64,000 nt of DNA from Girardinichthys multiradiatus. Its lineage: Eukaryota; Chordata; Actinopteri; Cyprinodontiformes; Goodeidae. Below are positions 1-12,373 of this stretch, one piece after another (the first letter of the stretch is position 1; each line of letters begins with the position of its first letter). Position numbers and translations under genes: made by a program. Location of the stretch: NCBI RefSeq assembly GCF_021462225.1, contig NC_061812.1:43312363-43376362 (forward strand), read 5' to 3'. The notes beneath the pieces are model-generated. The model was not told where the DNA came from, searched no databases, and saw only the letters and a program-made list of their open reading frames with translations.

Positions 1-100
1 TTAAATGAACTACCAAACCTCTGAAGGCTTCACAAAACAGCTGGATTTGTACTGAGAAATTACACACCAGATCAATACTTCTATAAGGCAATTAGAATCA
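1..100 (-). mobile_element. Decayed Tc1-like fragment
   Basis: The first about 80 bases resemble the flank of a common teleost Tc1-like element (a 'cctctgaaggcttcac' core followed by a 'tactgagaaattacacacc' motif). The same family recurs at 31-33 kb and 39.8-40.1 kb. It is too short and diverged to assign a coding segment. Confidence 0.45.
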
Positions 101-259
101 TCTCTTCAGTTTGGTCCTCTAAACCTTCAATGAAAAGACTCAAATTGTGTCCTCACAGCTTACTTGCTATATTCATGTAAAACAGTATACTTCAGTTTAG
201 CTATGGTGTGGCAGTAGAAAGGGGATATGAAGTGGCCCAGGCCTCTGTGAGGTACCGAC

Positions 260-410
260 CCTGAGTGAGCGAGTGCAGCGGCAGGCCGGCCTGTCCTGGC
301 TGGATGGTGAGCAGCCCTTGTCTCTGAAGGTTGAGCAGGTGTTGCTGCTGGACCTGCTGGACCTGCAGGAGCTGCTGCTGGAAGGCCAACTGCTGCGCTG
401 ACACCTGCTG
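260..410 (-). CDS. foxp1: foxp1 fifth coding exon, residues 180-229 plus one base
   Basis: Encodes [20 protein letters not shown], then [20 protein letters not shown], then [10 protein letters not shown] and the first base of the next codon. LLTIQPGQ is the FOXP1 version of a segment that reads LISIPPGQ in FOXP2, so this exon is the main evidence for FOXP1. The acceptor region carries three consecutive CAG triplets; I used the first. The donor is set at 259 (G|GTCGGT, phase 1) by analogy with the split Gly codon of FOXP genes. A competing GTACCT donor lies 4 bases downstream. The next exons (zinc finger, leucine zipper, forkhead) are outside the window. Confidence 0.88.
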
Positions 411-1452
411 CTGGAGGCACAAAGAAAACACACAGGGAGACAAACTATAAGCGAACAAACATTGAGCACAATTCATATTTACTTGCTTCACGTTCAGTTT
501 TGTTTCGGTTTAGGCTGCACACAACAGAACAATGCAACGGTCATAGATTTTGCCTTAAGAGTGAATTTTTCTGGGCCCACTTAAGACAGGTAGACTCGGC
601 TCTTCTCTCTCTCTTAATTAACGCCAGTCGGGAAGGCAAATGACAAACAATGAAACAACATAGTTAATCATTCATAATAAGAGCCACAGGAATTTTAATT
701 ACAGCCATTCATAATTCAGCAAACAACGTGTGACTAAATCAAAGTGCTTAATAACCACCCTAAAAACTCCCAGGTCTCCCAGGCATGGCACTGAGCTCGG
801 GGATGCACTCTTCCCCCAGCCAGCGCAGCAAGCTGCGTTCAATCACATGCTGACAGAGAGATAGCTGTTTTCTTCATCTCGCTGGGCTACAGCTGCTTCA
901 CCGCCGAAAAAGAACATTTCATAAAATTCTCGTGTGTCATCTCTGACTTTGGGGTTTCTTTGGGGTTTTTTTGGAGAGGGGGTGGGGGGGTGTTTGCTTT
1001 GGCTCAAATAAGTGAAACGTGTGAACTTTGATCATATGAAGAAGTGATGTGAAAGCAGAGAGGGGAAAAAAAAGGCCAAGATAGAACAATAAATAGAAGG
1101 AAATTATCTAATATTCCCCAAAACTCATATGAGTCAAAACAAATTAGATATTTAATTTAGGCAACAGGGGCACAGAGGGGAGAGATGACTTTTAACTTTT
1201 ACTTCAATCAGATAATGAGTGTTTTTAAGGTTTCTGCAAGTTTCAGTTCCTTACATTTAAGACCTTTTCAGAACCATTACATAAATTATTTAAAATTAAA
1301 TGTAACTTAATTGCTTAAGTAAGTTAAATACAATTTTGTCAATTTAAGTTCTTTCAGTTCTGACATACAAGCCTAGACCTTTACACTAAGGTTTCCTTAC
1401 TTCAGTGCATTTTTATAGAACACAGTAAGCTTCTGAACCAATTTGTTAAAGA
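411..1452 (-). other. foxp1 intron segment, no gene seen
   Basis: Intron between the fourth and fifth coding exons. AT-rich, with a G-rich run near 976-991 and no supported ORF or RNA gene. Confidence 0.7.
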
Positions 1453-2239
1453 TACAGTGCCGTGAGAATGTAGTTGCCCCCTTACAGAATTAATCTGTTT
1501 TTTGCTTTTTTGTCAAGCCTAAATCTTTCTGATCATCAAGCAGATTTAAATATCAGTCATGGATGATGTGATCAATAAAAATGCAGTTTTCAAATGATTT
1601 TATCCATTTAGGGGAAAAAAACCTATCCAAGCCAATGTGTCCTTTTGTGAAGAAGTTATTCCACCCTGAACTTCATTTTTTGGAAAATCTCTTGGTGGAG
1701 CTAACCAATGGGTGCCACTTTTACCCAGTCTTGTTGTTATTGTTGAATCATGAACTCTGACCATAACTGAGGCGAATGAGGTCTGCAGTGCTTCAGATGT
1801 TGTTCTGGGTTCTATTGTGAGCTCCTGTGTGAGTCGTCGATGCACCGGCCTGAGATCAGCACACTACATGCTTTTTTTTTTATGGTTTAGCCTACTTCAA
1901 GTTGTCAAGCAGGTCCTGCCTACGTGATTTCTTGATTCTTGAAAGATTTCTTTAAAGACGGTATTCACTCCAGAGGTGTCACAAGTAAAACTGAACCATA
2001 ATATGTTCTAATTCATGATTTAACAAGGGGCACACATATTTTCACATAGGGCCAGGTTGAGTTGGGAAGCTTTTAGCCCTTAATAAATAAAATCATTATT
2101 TGAAAACTGCTCTTAGTATTTACTCAGGTTATCCTTGATATCAAATAGTTTTTAATGACATGAAACATTTAGGTGTGACTATGAAAGCAAAAACAGAAGA
2201 AATCTATATGTGAAGTAGATACTTTTTCACATTACTGCA
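1453..2239 (-). mobile_element. Internally deleted Tc1-like element with long inverted ends
   Basis: The left end (acagtgccgtgagaatgtag, then a 'tgccccctt' motif) and right end (a 'tactttttcacattactgca' motif) are inverted copies, and similarity continues inward for roughly 200 bases on each side, as in teleost Tc1 elements with long TIRs. The interior keeps only a transposase N-terminal piece on the minus strand. At about 790 bp it is about half the full size. Confidence 0.7.
1600..1845 (-). pseudogene. Tc1 transposase N-terminal fragment
   Basis: An 81-codon minus-strand stretch includes RRLTQELTIEPRTTSEALQT and VHDSTITTRLGKSG. This is the second helix-turn-helix region of Tc1 transposases (family pattern R-R-L-x-x-E ... 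P-R-T-T-S-x-x-L-Q ... H-D-S-T-I-x-x-R-L-G-K-x-G). The catalytic DDE region is missing and the flanking sequence is out of frame, so it is a dead remnant. Confidence 0.7.
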
Positions 2240-3839
2240 CACTTTCTTATGACTCAATAGTGGATAATACAACATGATTATAACTGCCCAAACCAGCAGA
2301 AATTATCAAGATAAAAAAAAAAAAGTTAATAGAAAGAACAATAAATGAATAAACAACCAAACTATCTATTTAAGACGTTTTAAGATATAAAATTAAGATG
2401 ACTGAATGTGAGACTTTTTATAACCTTGCAGAAATCCTGGTTTTGACCAAAAGATTTGCTGAAAAACCTTCAGCATGTTTGCACAGATATAGTCAAAATA
2501 AGCCTGTCTGAGACTCAACAGGATACCAGGTCTGTTTATGAGTACACAAGGCCAGTTGTCAAGCTGGGGGGAGGAGAGAACGGGGCACTAAAAGCATTGC
2601 TGGGGCTGCCAAGCTGTGCACCGCACCCTTTTACCAAACAGGATACACCACTTTGTTTACTTCTCACAATGGAGTACGTACAAAAAAGGTTTCTGTGCAG
2701 CATGGCAGACAGGTCACTGACTGGCGGCTCTGAAACCACTGAAACATCCAGATAAAATGGGTTCCCCTCCACCCACCCCAGTTCTCTGTGTCAAAAGGGT
2801 CTAACAACGTTCGCTCACACCCAGCTCTGGCTGACTAAAAAAAAGCGACGGTCCATTACAGCAAGTGGGCTCATCTCATTGGGTCAATCAGGAAAAGGAC
2901 GCTCTTTGACAGTGGTGGCTGATGGTCAGAAATGACGTGATAAATAGTTTTTTATTGGATTCCTGTGAGATCTCACGCAGGATGAGATGGAGGAAGGTGA
3001 GATTCTCGTCGCAGGTAGTCTGGGATCTTCTCTGAGCTTTCTTCTCGACCCATCAGGAGGAAGAGAAGTTTCTCATGTCTGTAGCTGTTCATGTTTCATC
3101 ACCTCACCCCTGACAGCCTCAGATGGAGATAATAGTGCTACGGGGGCGGGACTTCACATGGAACAATGTCTTTCATTAAAACGTTGAATAAATAGAGGGT
3201 GGCTCTGCAGAAAAATGAAGGAGAAGAAAGAAAATCGAGCACTGCAAGATGAATTTAACCCTCTCCCCTTCACAGTTTTTTCTCTTTTAGTCCCATCAGC
3301 TGACAGCAGCTCCTGAGCACTCCCAGCATGCAGACACATTAACCCCCCCTCCATAAACCCAATAGACTAAATAAGAGGTTAACAAGAAGTGGCACGAAGG
3401 AGAGAAAAATACAGTCCCTGACAAATGATAAAGAGTGGCAGTGGCAGGCCCTTTATTGTCAAGCTTCAAATATAAAGTTAAACATCTTTGAAAAACTAAA
3501 TTTTGATGTCTTTAAAATAAAAGAAACACAAAGCAACAACAGGGGGTTATTGTCTGGCAGCCACAGGGGAGTCGCTGCATAATTCTTATTCTGTCTTTTG
3601 ATGGCTGCTGGAAATGCAGGAGAAAAAGAGCGAGCGGCGGGAAGAGAAAGAAAACAGCAGCAGAGAGGAAGAGCCTCTTGAGGCTGCATCCATTTCCTGT
3701 AATCATACATAATATGTTTAAAAAAGTAGATTTTTTCCCTCTCTTTTATTCTCATGCTCCATTCAGCTGATCAATTGCAACCCTCCAACCGTCCCCACGC
3801 CCCCACCCTCCGCTAGTGTTTACATCAGATGCGAGCTGG
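2240..3839 (-). other. foxp1 intron segment, no gene seen
   Basis: Non-repetitive intron with moderate GC. Short ORFs here match no family I recognise. It may contain conserved non-coding DNA, but sequence alone cannot show that. Confidence 0.5.
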
Positions 3840-4260
3840 TGACAGGCCTTATCTGAGGCCGAGGAGCGCTGTCACGTTGATTTATGGGAGCATCACGCCA
3901 CAACTTGTCCAAACTGAAGCCTGCAGTTCATTAATTAGGGAGCTACAACTTTGAAGTTGGGGGCGCCTCGACAGCACACGGACGTGCGGCGAGTGCGGGG
4001 AATGCGTGGAGCTCGGCTTAATTTTCCGGCAGCCCGTCTTTGCTCTCCAAACATGGAACTCAATGGGGACAGGGGACAATATTCCCAGTTCGTCTTTGAA
4101 CTTCTTCTGACCGCGCGGTAATAATTTGCTTTGTCCACAGCGACGCCCGTATCCGCCTGTCATTAACACGCATTAAGCCGTTGCCTATGAGCAAAGCCCC
4201 GCTGTGAGACCGGGGAGCGGAGGAGAGAAATCAAGAAAGAAAAAACAAAGCTGGGAGCGC
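3840..4260. promoter_or_regulatory. CpG-rich intronic block with a PBX-HOX motif
   Basis: About two dozen CpG dinucleotides fall between 3855 and 4220, against very few in the surrounding AT-rich intron. The 10-base TGATTTATGG at 3878-3887 is the classic PBX-HOX composite site, and homeodomain-type TTAATTA/CATTAA cores lie near 3930 and 4160. No TATA box or strong donor decides whether this is a promoter or an enhancer. The regulatory role is inferred. Confidence 0.45.
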
Positions 4261-4799
4261 TCTCTGCACTGATATCTCACAATTACATGCCTTCTCTCTC
4301 TCTCTGCCATTTCAATGTTAATTACCAAGAAAAGCCTCTCAGATGTATATGCTCTCCGTTTCTGCCTTTCATTCTGTCCTACACACAGCTAACAGGAGCG
4401 GTCATCTTTTTGTTACAGAGAACGCTTGTATACTAGAACACAGGGCTTCACCATTTCAGGAAGACATGCACTTGTAACATTATTAATGAAAATCACTTTT
4501 TATTGCTCTTCTTTTTGTTTTCCATCCTCACAATGTTCACGCTGCTCTCTGGGAGCTCTAGCATCTCAGTCAATAAAATCTTTAACAGGTGTAAACATGA
4601 AGGTGTGGTGAGAGTCTACCCAACTGGAGAAATTGAAAATTGGTATGTGGAGTTTATGCATGACACTTGAAATTTTATAGCCTACCAAATATTGCATCCA
4701 TGTAGTTCTTTGCAAATGTCAGACTGAACACACTGAAACTGCAACATCAAATGCAATTTGGTATTTAGTGACGATCAGTAATTTAAAATATGATCTAAT

Positions 4800-5685
4800 T
4801 TATTGCAGACAGTCCATTCAAAAAGGGAAACTCATATGTTATCTTGACTCATTATAGACAGAGTGATATATTTCAATTGTTTATTCATGTTCATTTTGAT
4901 TATTATGGCTTACAGCTCTCAGTAAACAATAAAAATAAAATAAAAAACACAGACTTTAAGCAATGCCTCACAGAATCATGAGACTCCTGAGTTGACCAGC
5001 ATACAGTCACTGATACCCCCAACAGAAAGGACAAGGTACAAAAGGTGATTGGTAAAAAGCTGGCTGTTCACAGACTGCTGTATCCGGGCATATTAATGGA
5101 AGGTTGAATGGAAGGAAAAAGCATGGCAGGTAGAGTGGCACAAGCAACAGGGATAGATTAGATTAAGAAACAACGCCCATTCAAGAGTTTAGGAGAGAAT
5201 AATAAGGAATGTGTCCTGAGTTACAGTCCTTGTGTGAAACCAATCCTCAACCAGAGACATCAGAAACATCTTACCCAGGCTAGGGAGAAAAAATGACTAG
5301 ACTGTGGTCTAAACTCCTCTTTTCAGATGAAATTTAACTGTACTTGATTGGCCAGACACCTCACCTAACCCCCTAGAAAATCTATAGAGTATTGTCAAGA
5401 GAAGGATGAGAGACAGCAGAGTCAACCCTGCAGACGAGCTGACTGCTGCTTCCTCAGTAGTGCCACAGACTGATCGCCTTTTTTAAATGTCCTGTTTAAT
5501 TATAATATTCAAAATCTGGGGGGTTTTCATTAGCTGTTGGCATTAAAATGAACATAAATAAACCTTTGATATATACCACTCTGTGTGTACTGAATCTATA
5601 TAATATACGAGTTTCCATTTTTGAACTGCATCATTGTCTTTTAGACAAAAATAACTTTTAGATGAATTCTAATTTTTTGAGTGTT
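4800..5685 (+). mobile_element. Decayed Tc1-like element, internally deleted
   Basis: The plus strand reads like a worn Tc1-type transposase: the segment at about 5130-5340 matches the N-terminal half, then at about 5340 it jumps straight to the C-terminal part. There 'cttgattggccagacacctc' and 'ccctagaaaatctatagagt' correspond to the WP..SPDLNPIENLW-type catalytic-Glu region. The sequence between, with the first two catalytic Asp residues, is deleted. Multiple stops and frameshifts remain. The ends show inverted similarity (gtttattcatgttcattttg and its counterpart near 5540-5580). Confidence 0.65.
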
Positions 5686-6012
5686 GCGTCGTTCCAGAAA
5701 ATAAAACAGAAAATGTAAAATAACAGACTGATGTCTCAGGCTTAGTGGAATAGTACACATTTAATAGGGAGACAAGTTCAGAACCAGAGTCACCGTATTC
5801 TTAGCACTGTATCAACAGTTGTTAACATTTACCCAGCAAGTCTGACATGCTAATCAGAAGCATGAGTGCACTTGATTCACCCCCCCCCCCTGGTCTGGGC
5901 TCTAAACCACAGTCTGAAAGCAGATGGAGCTGAGGGAGCACACACATGCCTTCCATGCTCTGTCTGGCCGGCATTTGGAAATGGCAAGCGGTCTGGGTGA
6001 TGTCAGCCTTAC

Positions 6013-6108
6013 CTCTTTGCTCTGCTTGCTGCCTGCATGTTGCTGCTGCTGGAGGAGCTGAAGGTGGAGCTGTTCCTGCTGCTTTTTGTAGAACTCTTGA
6101 AGTTGCTG
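6013..6108 (-). CDS. foxp1: foxp1 fourth coding exon, residues 148-179
   Basis: A 32-codon, phase-0 exon: QQLQEFYKKQQEQLHLQLLQ followed by QQQHAGSKQSKE. EFYKKQQEQL and HAGKQ-like segments are FOXP1/2 hallmarks, and the short run of four Gln before HAG fits FOXP1 rather than FOXP2 with its long polyQ. The acceptor is a tandem CAGCAG; I placed the exon start after the first CAG because that gives the family-consistent LMLQQQQLQEFY junction. The donor is GAG|GTAAGG at 6012. Confidence 0.94.
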
Positions 6109-6208
6109 CTGCACAGGAGACAAGAAGGGTGACAAATGAGTTAAAGTCTCTCACCAGGGAGTTTCACCTACTTTGAGGAAAATGTTGTCCTACAGACAGT
6201 AAATGTTA

Positions 6209-6869
<661 letters not shown>

Positions 6870-6985
6870 CAAACTCACGCACACAGATTTATACACCAAT
6901 ACGCAAATCAGTGAGCAACCTGGGGTTAAGTGCCTTGCCAGGGGAGGAAGCAAGAATCAAAACCACAACTTTCCAATTACATGAC
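6870..6985. repeat. Teleost interspersed repeat fragment
   Basis: Contains the 'gagcaacctggggttaagtg' and 'ccttgccaggggag' wording common in a dispersed fish repeat of uncertain class. The match is recalled, not computed. Confidence 0.4.
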
Positions 6986-6992
6986 AACTACT

Positions 6993-7065
6993 CTTTCTAT
7001 TATTAAAACATGGTGGTGGCAGCGTCATGCTATGGGAATGCATTTCTTTAGCAGGGAAAATGGTC
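6993..7065 (+). mobile_element. Short Tc1 transposase relic
   Basis: 'aaacatggtggtggcagcgt' followed by 'catgctatggg' is a worn copy of the transposase segment encoding the KHGGG(S/A)xMLWG box. It is only about 70 bp long. Confidence 0.5.
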
Positions 7066-9802
7066 AAGGTTGAATTGAACTCCAATATTTTTATTTAGGG
7101 CTATCAGCTGATCAGTTTGCTTGGTAATATTGCCAGTCATGAAAAGAACAATCATAGTTTAGAAACTAAAAGATCAATAAGATTCACTCTTACAAGATAA
7201 AATCAGCTTCCTTTACTTTACTTTATACAGAGGACAAGAGCAAAAAGAAAATTGAAAATATACCAAAGTTTTCTGTGTATTAGGTCTATGACTCAAAATC
7301 AACCTAACAATAAATAAATGTTATAGATTGGATTATTACTGAATGTAATAAACAATATATTTTATTCTATTATTTCTTAAATAAAAGTCATTAGACCATG
7401 TTATATATTTTTGCTCTTCTGTGTCAATACCTTAAAAACTATGGTACTTTTTTTTTTCTACACAAGATCACCTTTCAGTGAGAAGCTCATAACGGCCCGT
7501 GCACACTGAGGATGTGAAAGAAAAACTCTGTGGTTCACTCACTGCACACACTCCCCGTGTCATGTCCGACTATCTCATTAGAGACGCTGTCAGCAGCGAT
7601 GTGCTGTTTTAAAAGGCACAGATAGCCTGCAGGAGGAGGAGCTGTGGTGAAGAATACAGGCCTCTAACTCTCACAGGAAAGGTGTGAGTGCACGACTCCT
7701 CCAAACAAGTGATTTGTTGTGACATTGAGAGAGCATCCACAGTTGTCAGTGAGCCTTAATTGCTCTGGCGACATAAGGCAGTCGGAGTGTGTCGGGATGC
7801 TGCCACTCGCTGCTATGATGTGAAACACCATTAAAACCCCCTTACCTTAACATGCGGATAACAAACAGCAACTTGCACTAGATGCGTGTTGTGTCAATTG
7901 GTTCTTTTGCATGAAGGCAGTAACAAAAAATACGTGAGTATGTCTATGCTACTGTCAGCAGCTGATGCTGACACCCCGTCGTCACTGAGGAAGCCACATT
8001 TCAGTGCCATCTCAGAGCTAATGACAGTCCTGTGAATTTTTCATGCCTTTCCGAATGTAATTTAGCTGTTTAAGATCTTTTTTGACATGCATATAACCTT
8101 AATTATTCTTCTTAGTGTAGCATTAAACAAAAACAAAGCTGTGCCATGATGAGCAGCTAGGACTGAAAAAGGCAGAAGAGAGGGCAGTAATATCAATCAG
8201 GAAGGAGCAGCTTTGATTATCTCCGTTAACTTATTGAGTGGTGCCAGACTACGCCAGGCTGTGTTCTCTTAACCGCGAGGGAGTGAATCCGTGGCGCGGC
8301 CCCACCCAGGACTAACACATGCCTTACATTTCTCACTTCCAGCGCCAAAGCAAAAGGCGCGAGGGGCAAAATGCAATATTAATTCCCCCTTGTATCACAT
8401 CTTAATATGCAGTTCATCTTGACTTTTGCACATGACTTGTCTTGTCATTTGCATAGCCCCGGCCCCATTTTCTAATTTCACAGTCATTATCCACTGAAGT
8501 CCTTTTTTTCCGGGCATCACTAATTTTGGTGAACTATTTTGAAGGTCAACAGAGCAGCCCTGTGTTGCTGACATGCAAGTCCGATGTGTCATATTACATG
8601 TAGCGCACATCTAGAGGATTTGAAATAATACCTGTTTATGACGTTTGATTACACTGTGTATTTGTAATTTTTATAGGCAGTTATAAGTTGTGCATTTTGT
8701 CCTTTTTTCACAATTTAATTTGGAACTACAATACAAAGTATAATGGGAGAAAATTCTGATCAAACTTGAAGAAGGACCAATGGCTCTCGCTTCCAGGCCC
8801 TCCTTTAGCATTACAGTCTGAATTCTTAACATCTGAGGTGTGCGTCCCATCCTGGTTTCACACTTTGTTTTGTCAGGAGCGTCTAGCTCACAATAACTAC
8901 CGCCAGGGCAGCTTCCTCTGTACGCAGCCCTGCAAGAGGCTATTACAGACCCTCGTTTTATTACCCATTACCACGAGGTCATTAGTAGCAAGAGGGATTG
9001 TATGCTTCTTAACCTATTGATCAAAGTAACTACTACCATTTAAGCCTGTGCTGAAGGAGTGAAAATCTACCTAAGACGGGGGCCTATTGAGTGGAAGGGC
9101 GGGGGGAGCACTTTAACTGTAAAATATCGCCTTGGCCGCTGTATCATGCCCATTTAACGCAAACACAGGACGCCAGTCGCCATTTAGAGCACTCCCACCA
9201 TGGTGCCCCCGCTTATCTTACTGGATAACATCATGACTCCGGATGATCCACAAAAATACATCACCGTCCAAAGATAGTCCTAAAACGGGGCTCGGAGTGG
9301 ACTAATAACTGGAGGGATCCGCAGAGCCCGGCTCTAATCTGCTCTGCCGATACGAGGGTGTGAAAAAGAGGACATGCTGAGGATGCCAGAAATAGCTGAC
9401 GTTTATGAATTTCATGAAGGTGTGGTGCTCTCCAGGTGCCTCCCATACATAAACATTCAAAGCTGGAACATTCTCACACAGCTGCAGAGTGACTGGAGGC
9501 GAAACACTGTACCAGCACGGGCCTGCTGGCCAAACAAACTCACAGACAGACAGATGCACAAATCTAAACTGTGGCATATTAGCAGCCACCAGTACATACA
9601 GCCACATATGCAGTTCATAAAATACTGCACATGCAGTGCAAAAGCATTATAAGAAATATATACTATATTTGAACTGTACATATGAATGAAATATAGGTGG
9701 TTTTGGTGCAATTTAAATCCACAATGACAATCAAAATGTTCCTTTTGTTCTCTGCACCACCTCATGAGGACACAGCTACAGAAACCATTCAACTTGTATT
9801 CA
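7066..9802 (-). other. foxp1 intron, largely unique sequence
   Basis: No gene recognised. The 7480-9330 part is free of obvious repeats, mid-GC and locally CpG-containing (8220-8370, 9060-9330), which would suit conserved intronic enhancers. A TCF/LEF-like ATCAAAG lies near 9020. Functional status is unknown. Confidence 0.45.
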
Positions 9803-10340
9803 GTCCAATTCAGTTTAGTTTATTTATAAGGAACCGGCTCCTAACAAATGGCCTCTCAAGCCACAACTAACAGATTCAGTTCATATGTAGAAATAAAAGG
9901 CAATTCAATCCAATTCTATAGACAGATTAAAAGACAATTACATACATTCCAATGTGATTCTAGTTATAAAACAGTGCAGTCAAGTTCAGCTTTTTATGCC
10001 AGCTGGTAAAGCCTCTTCTGTCTAAGGAAACCAGCCGATTTCCATTAAGTCACTGAATGAGAATGTGGCAACAGTGGACAGTTGACTGCACTGAGTCGTT
10101 AGCCTTGAAGTAACTCCTCATACTGAGCATGCATCTGGTGAGAGTGGAAAGGAAAACTCCCTCTTAACAGAAAGAATCTTCCAGCAGAACCACGGTCACT
10201 GTGAGCGGACATCTGCCACGGCCAACTGGGGGTTTGAGAAGATGGGAAGACACACAAAAAACACAGGAGTACTGGTCCAGAGGTACTTATGTTAAAGACA
10301 AAGCAAAATGAACATAAATAAATAAAGGGGGGGATATCAA
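9803..10340. repeat. Teleost dispersed repeat, probably LINE-associated
   Basis: Opens with an 'attcagtttagtttatttat' tail and contains 'gaatcttccagcagaaccac' and 'gagcggacatctgccacggc', phrases of an abundant fish interspersed repeat with a TTGAATTGAA-type 3' tail on the minus strand. The exact clade is uncertain. Confidence 0.5.
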
Positions 10341-10604
10341 CAATCAATAAATAATTGGATTACAAAATACCTAAAAGGATGGGCGTCACTGATGCAGGGT
10401 TAGTAAAGATGCTCTCAGAGAATTCCATTCAATGACAAGAGAGCATGGTTCAGTTGTCGTGACAAGATGTTTTAAAGACTTAAAATGTTACTTTTTTCCC
10501 CCTAACGCTGTTGAGAAGCCAGAGAATCCATGGTTAGGAGCCAGAGTAACGCACCGGGTCCCTGCCAGGCCTGCTGCTGCACACTCCCAGTCAGCTTGCT
10601 GAAA

Positions 10605-10996
10605 AACTCTACTGTACTTTCCCCTGCTTTATAACAAAACAAAAAAATAAAACTCTCAAATAAAACAAATTCAGCTATTTGGAAATAAAGGAATAGTAAA
10701 AAGGTCTGCGATGTGTAATAAGTTCCTTTCAGTACGTTGCTAGTGAATCTAGCATGTTTACTCAGGATTTTTGCTAAGGTCCACGCAGAAGGTTAAAGAT
10801 AGAACTAGTATAACTAGTAAAACTGTAATAACACTTACTGAAATTCATCTGTTGGATCATTTCAGTGGCAGTAGGAATGATAGTTGTAAATATATAATTT
10901 TTTTATATTAATTAAATATTTGTGTTAATACAGTGATACCATAGTATTCTACTCAAGGTTATCATACTGGGAGAGTCTCATTCCTAATCAAAAGTC
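10605..10996. repeat. Copy d of a dispersed MITE-like family
   Basis: Shares its body (ctactgtactttcccctgc, then an 'attcagctatttgg' motif) and its terminal 'ggttatcatactgggagagt' region with the copy at 24705-25192. No coding capacity. Confidence 0.45.
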
Positions 10997-12323
10997 AGAG
11001 GTCAAACCTAAGTGTAAAGGAGCAGCGGAAAGAGCTGTATGAAAGGCGAACAGCGCCACAAATGGAGGACAAGCAGGTGAATATCAGTCAGAGAATTATT
11101 CTCCGCTAGCCAGAAAGGTGCAGTGGGGCTGAAAAAGAAAAGAAAAGGAACAAAAAAAGAAGAAAATTATCACATTTTTATTTGTGCTCCCTGGGGTCAT
11201 CTTGTTTTCTGGTGACATCAAATAGAATGGAGAAGCTAAAAGAAATAAGAAGCCCTGGAGAAATCACAGTCGCGTCCGTCTGATGTCGTTATTTTACCCT
11301 GGCCCACTCTAGTGCAGGGAAAACGACTTCCCATCCCGGCTATGATCTCTTGTGTGAACATGTTGCCCGAAATTAGGATTTCACAGGAGCTATTGTATTT
11401 AAGTGATGTGTGAACATAATTAGCTGCTGACGGGACTGGAAGGACTAATTCCATATTAGCCATTCAGGTTGATTGAAATCTGTGATGTGGAGAGCATTTT
11501 CTCCCCTCAGACTGAGACACTGTGGATTTTACAATACAATAATTGCTTTTCCATGTAATACAAAATATTAAAGAAATATTGAAAATTCCTTGAGATAATT
11601 ATTTTTAATTAGAATTATGTGTTTACAAACAATAAAAATTACAGAGCAGAACGAAACATTTCAAAACAACTTTTTTCCGGCACTTCATCAGATTGGCATT
11701 AATTCTTTTCTCATCATCCACAATCAGTAGGTTTGATAAATATTTACAGCCAAAATAAACTGGATAATCACAGCCACATTTAGTCACACTGTATATTCTG
11801 GATTTTCTGGAGGCTGGGGCGCAAATTATCAGCGGCAACTGTAAAAACAAGAGCTTAAAACTGCATTTTAATTAACTTGTCAATTATAAACAAACACGTT
11901 TTTCCGGCAGGGCCCAACCCGGTGTTGGGTTTAAACAAACAAACCAGCCAGCAATAGCCCTGGATGCCGTTTCTCACAGTGAAGGCAGGTGACAGCACAC
12001 TTTTTCACCTCCAGCACACATACAGTGTCCTTAATATGAGCCTCGTGGGGAAAATGTAAAACATTAATATTTATTTTCCTACAAATTAAAAAAGAAATAA
12101 CAGATTATTTTCTAAAATATTCAGTAAAACAGAAAAGTTGTTCTGACCAACTCTGAAGCACTGAATTGTTTTTCTCCCACACTAAAGACAACAAATTGTT
12201 TTGTCCATTTTTACAGTGTCCTGTTTACTTTTTTGACCTTTCAGGCCACACCTCCAGGTACGTACTTCATACGTTTTAGAGTTGTAAAAGCTGGCTTACA
12301 TATTCTTCAATCTGAGTGTTCCA
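10997..12323 (-). other. foxp1 intron with a forkhead-motif cluster
   Basis: Unique-looking intron with no gene. Between 11733 and 11943 four forkhead-type words occur (TAAATATTTAC, AAAATAAAC, TATAAACAAACA, TTTAAACAAAC). An inverted repeat CCCAAC/GTTGGG with a 5-base spacer sits at 11913-11929. Confidence 0.45.
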
Positions 12324-12373
12324 ACACACACATACACACACACACACACACACACCCACCCACCCACACACAC
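12324..12373. repeat. (CA)n microsatellite with CCCA interruptions
   Basis: About 50 bases of CA repeat interrupted by one CATA and several CCCA units. Confidence 0.95.

Noticed and set aside
160..420. Pro/Ala-rich minus ORF in another frame of the fifth coding exon
   Set aside because: Out-of-frame reading of the Gln-rich exon; frame chosen by FOXP1 identity.
5946..6176. Plus-strand ORF over the fourth coding exon
   Set aside because: Reverse shadow of the Gln-rich exon (CAG/CTG strands give Ala/Leu/Cys-rich reading).
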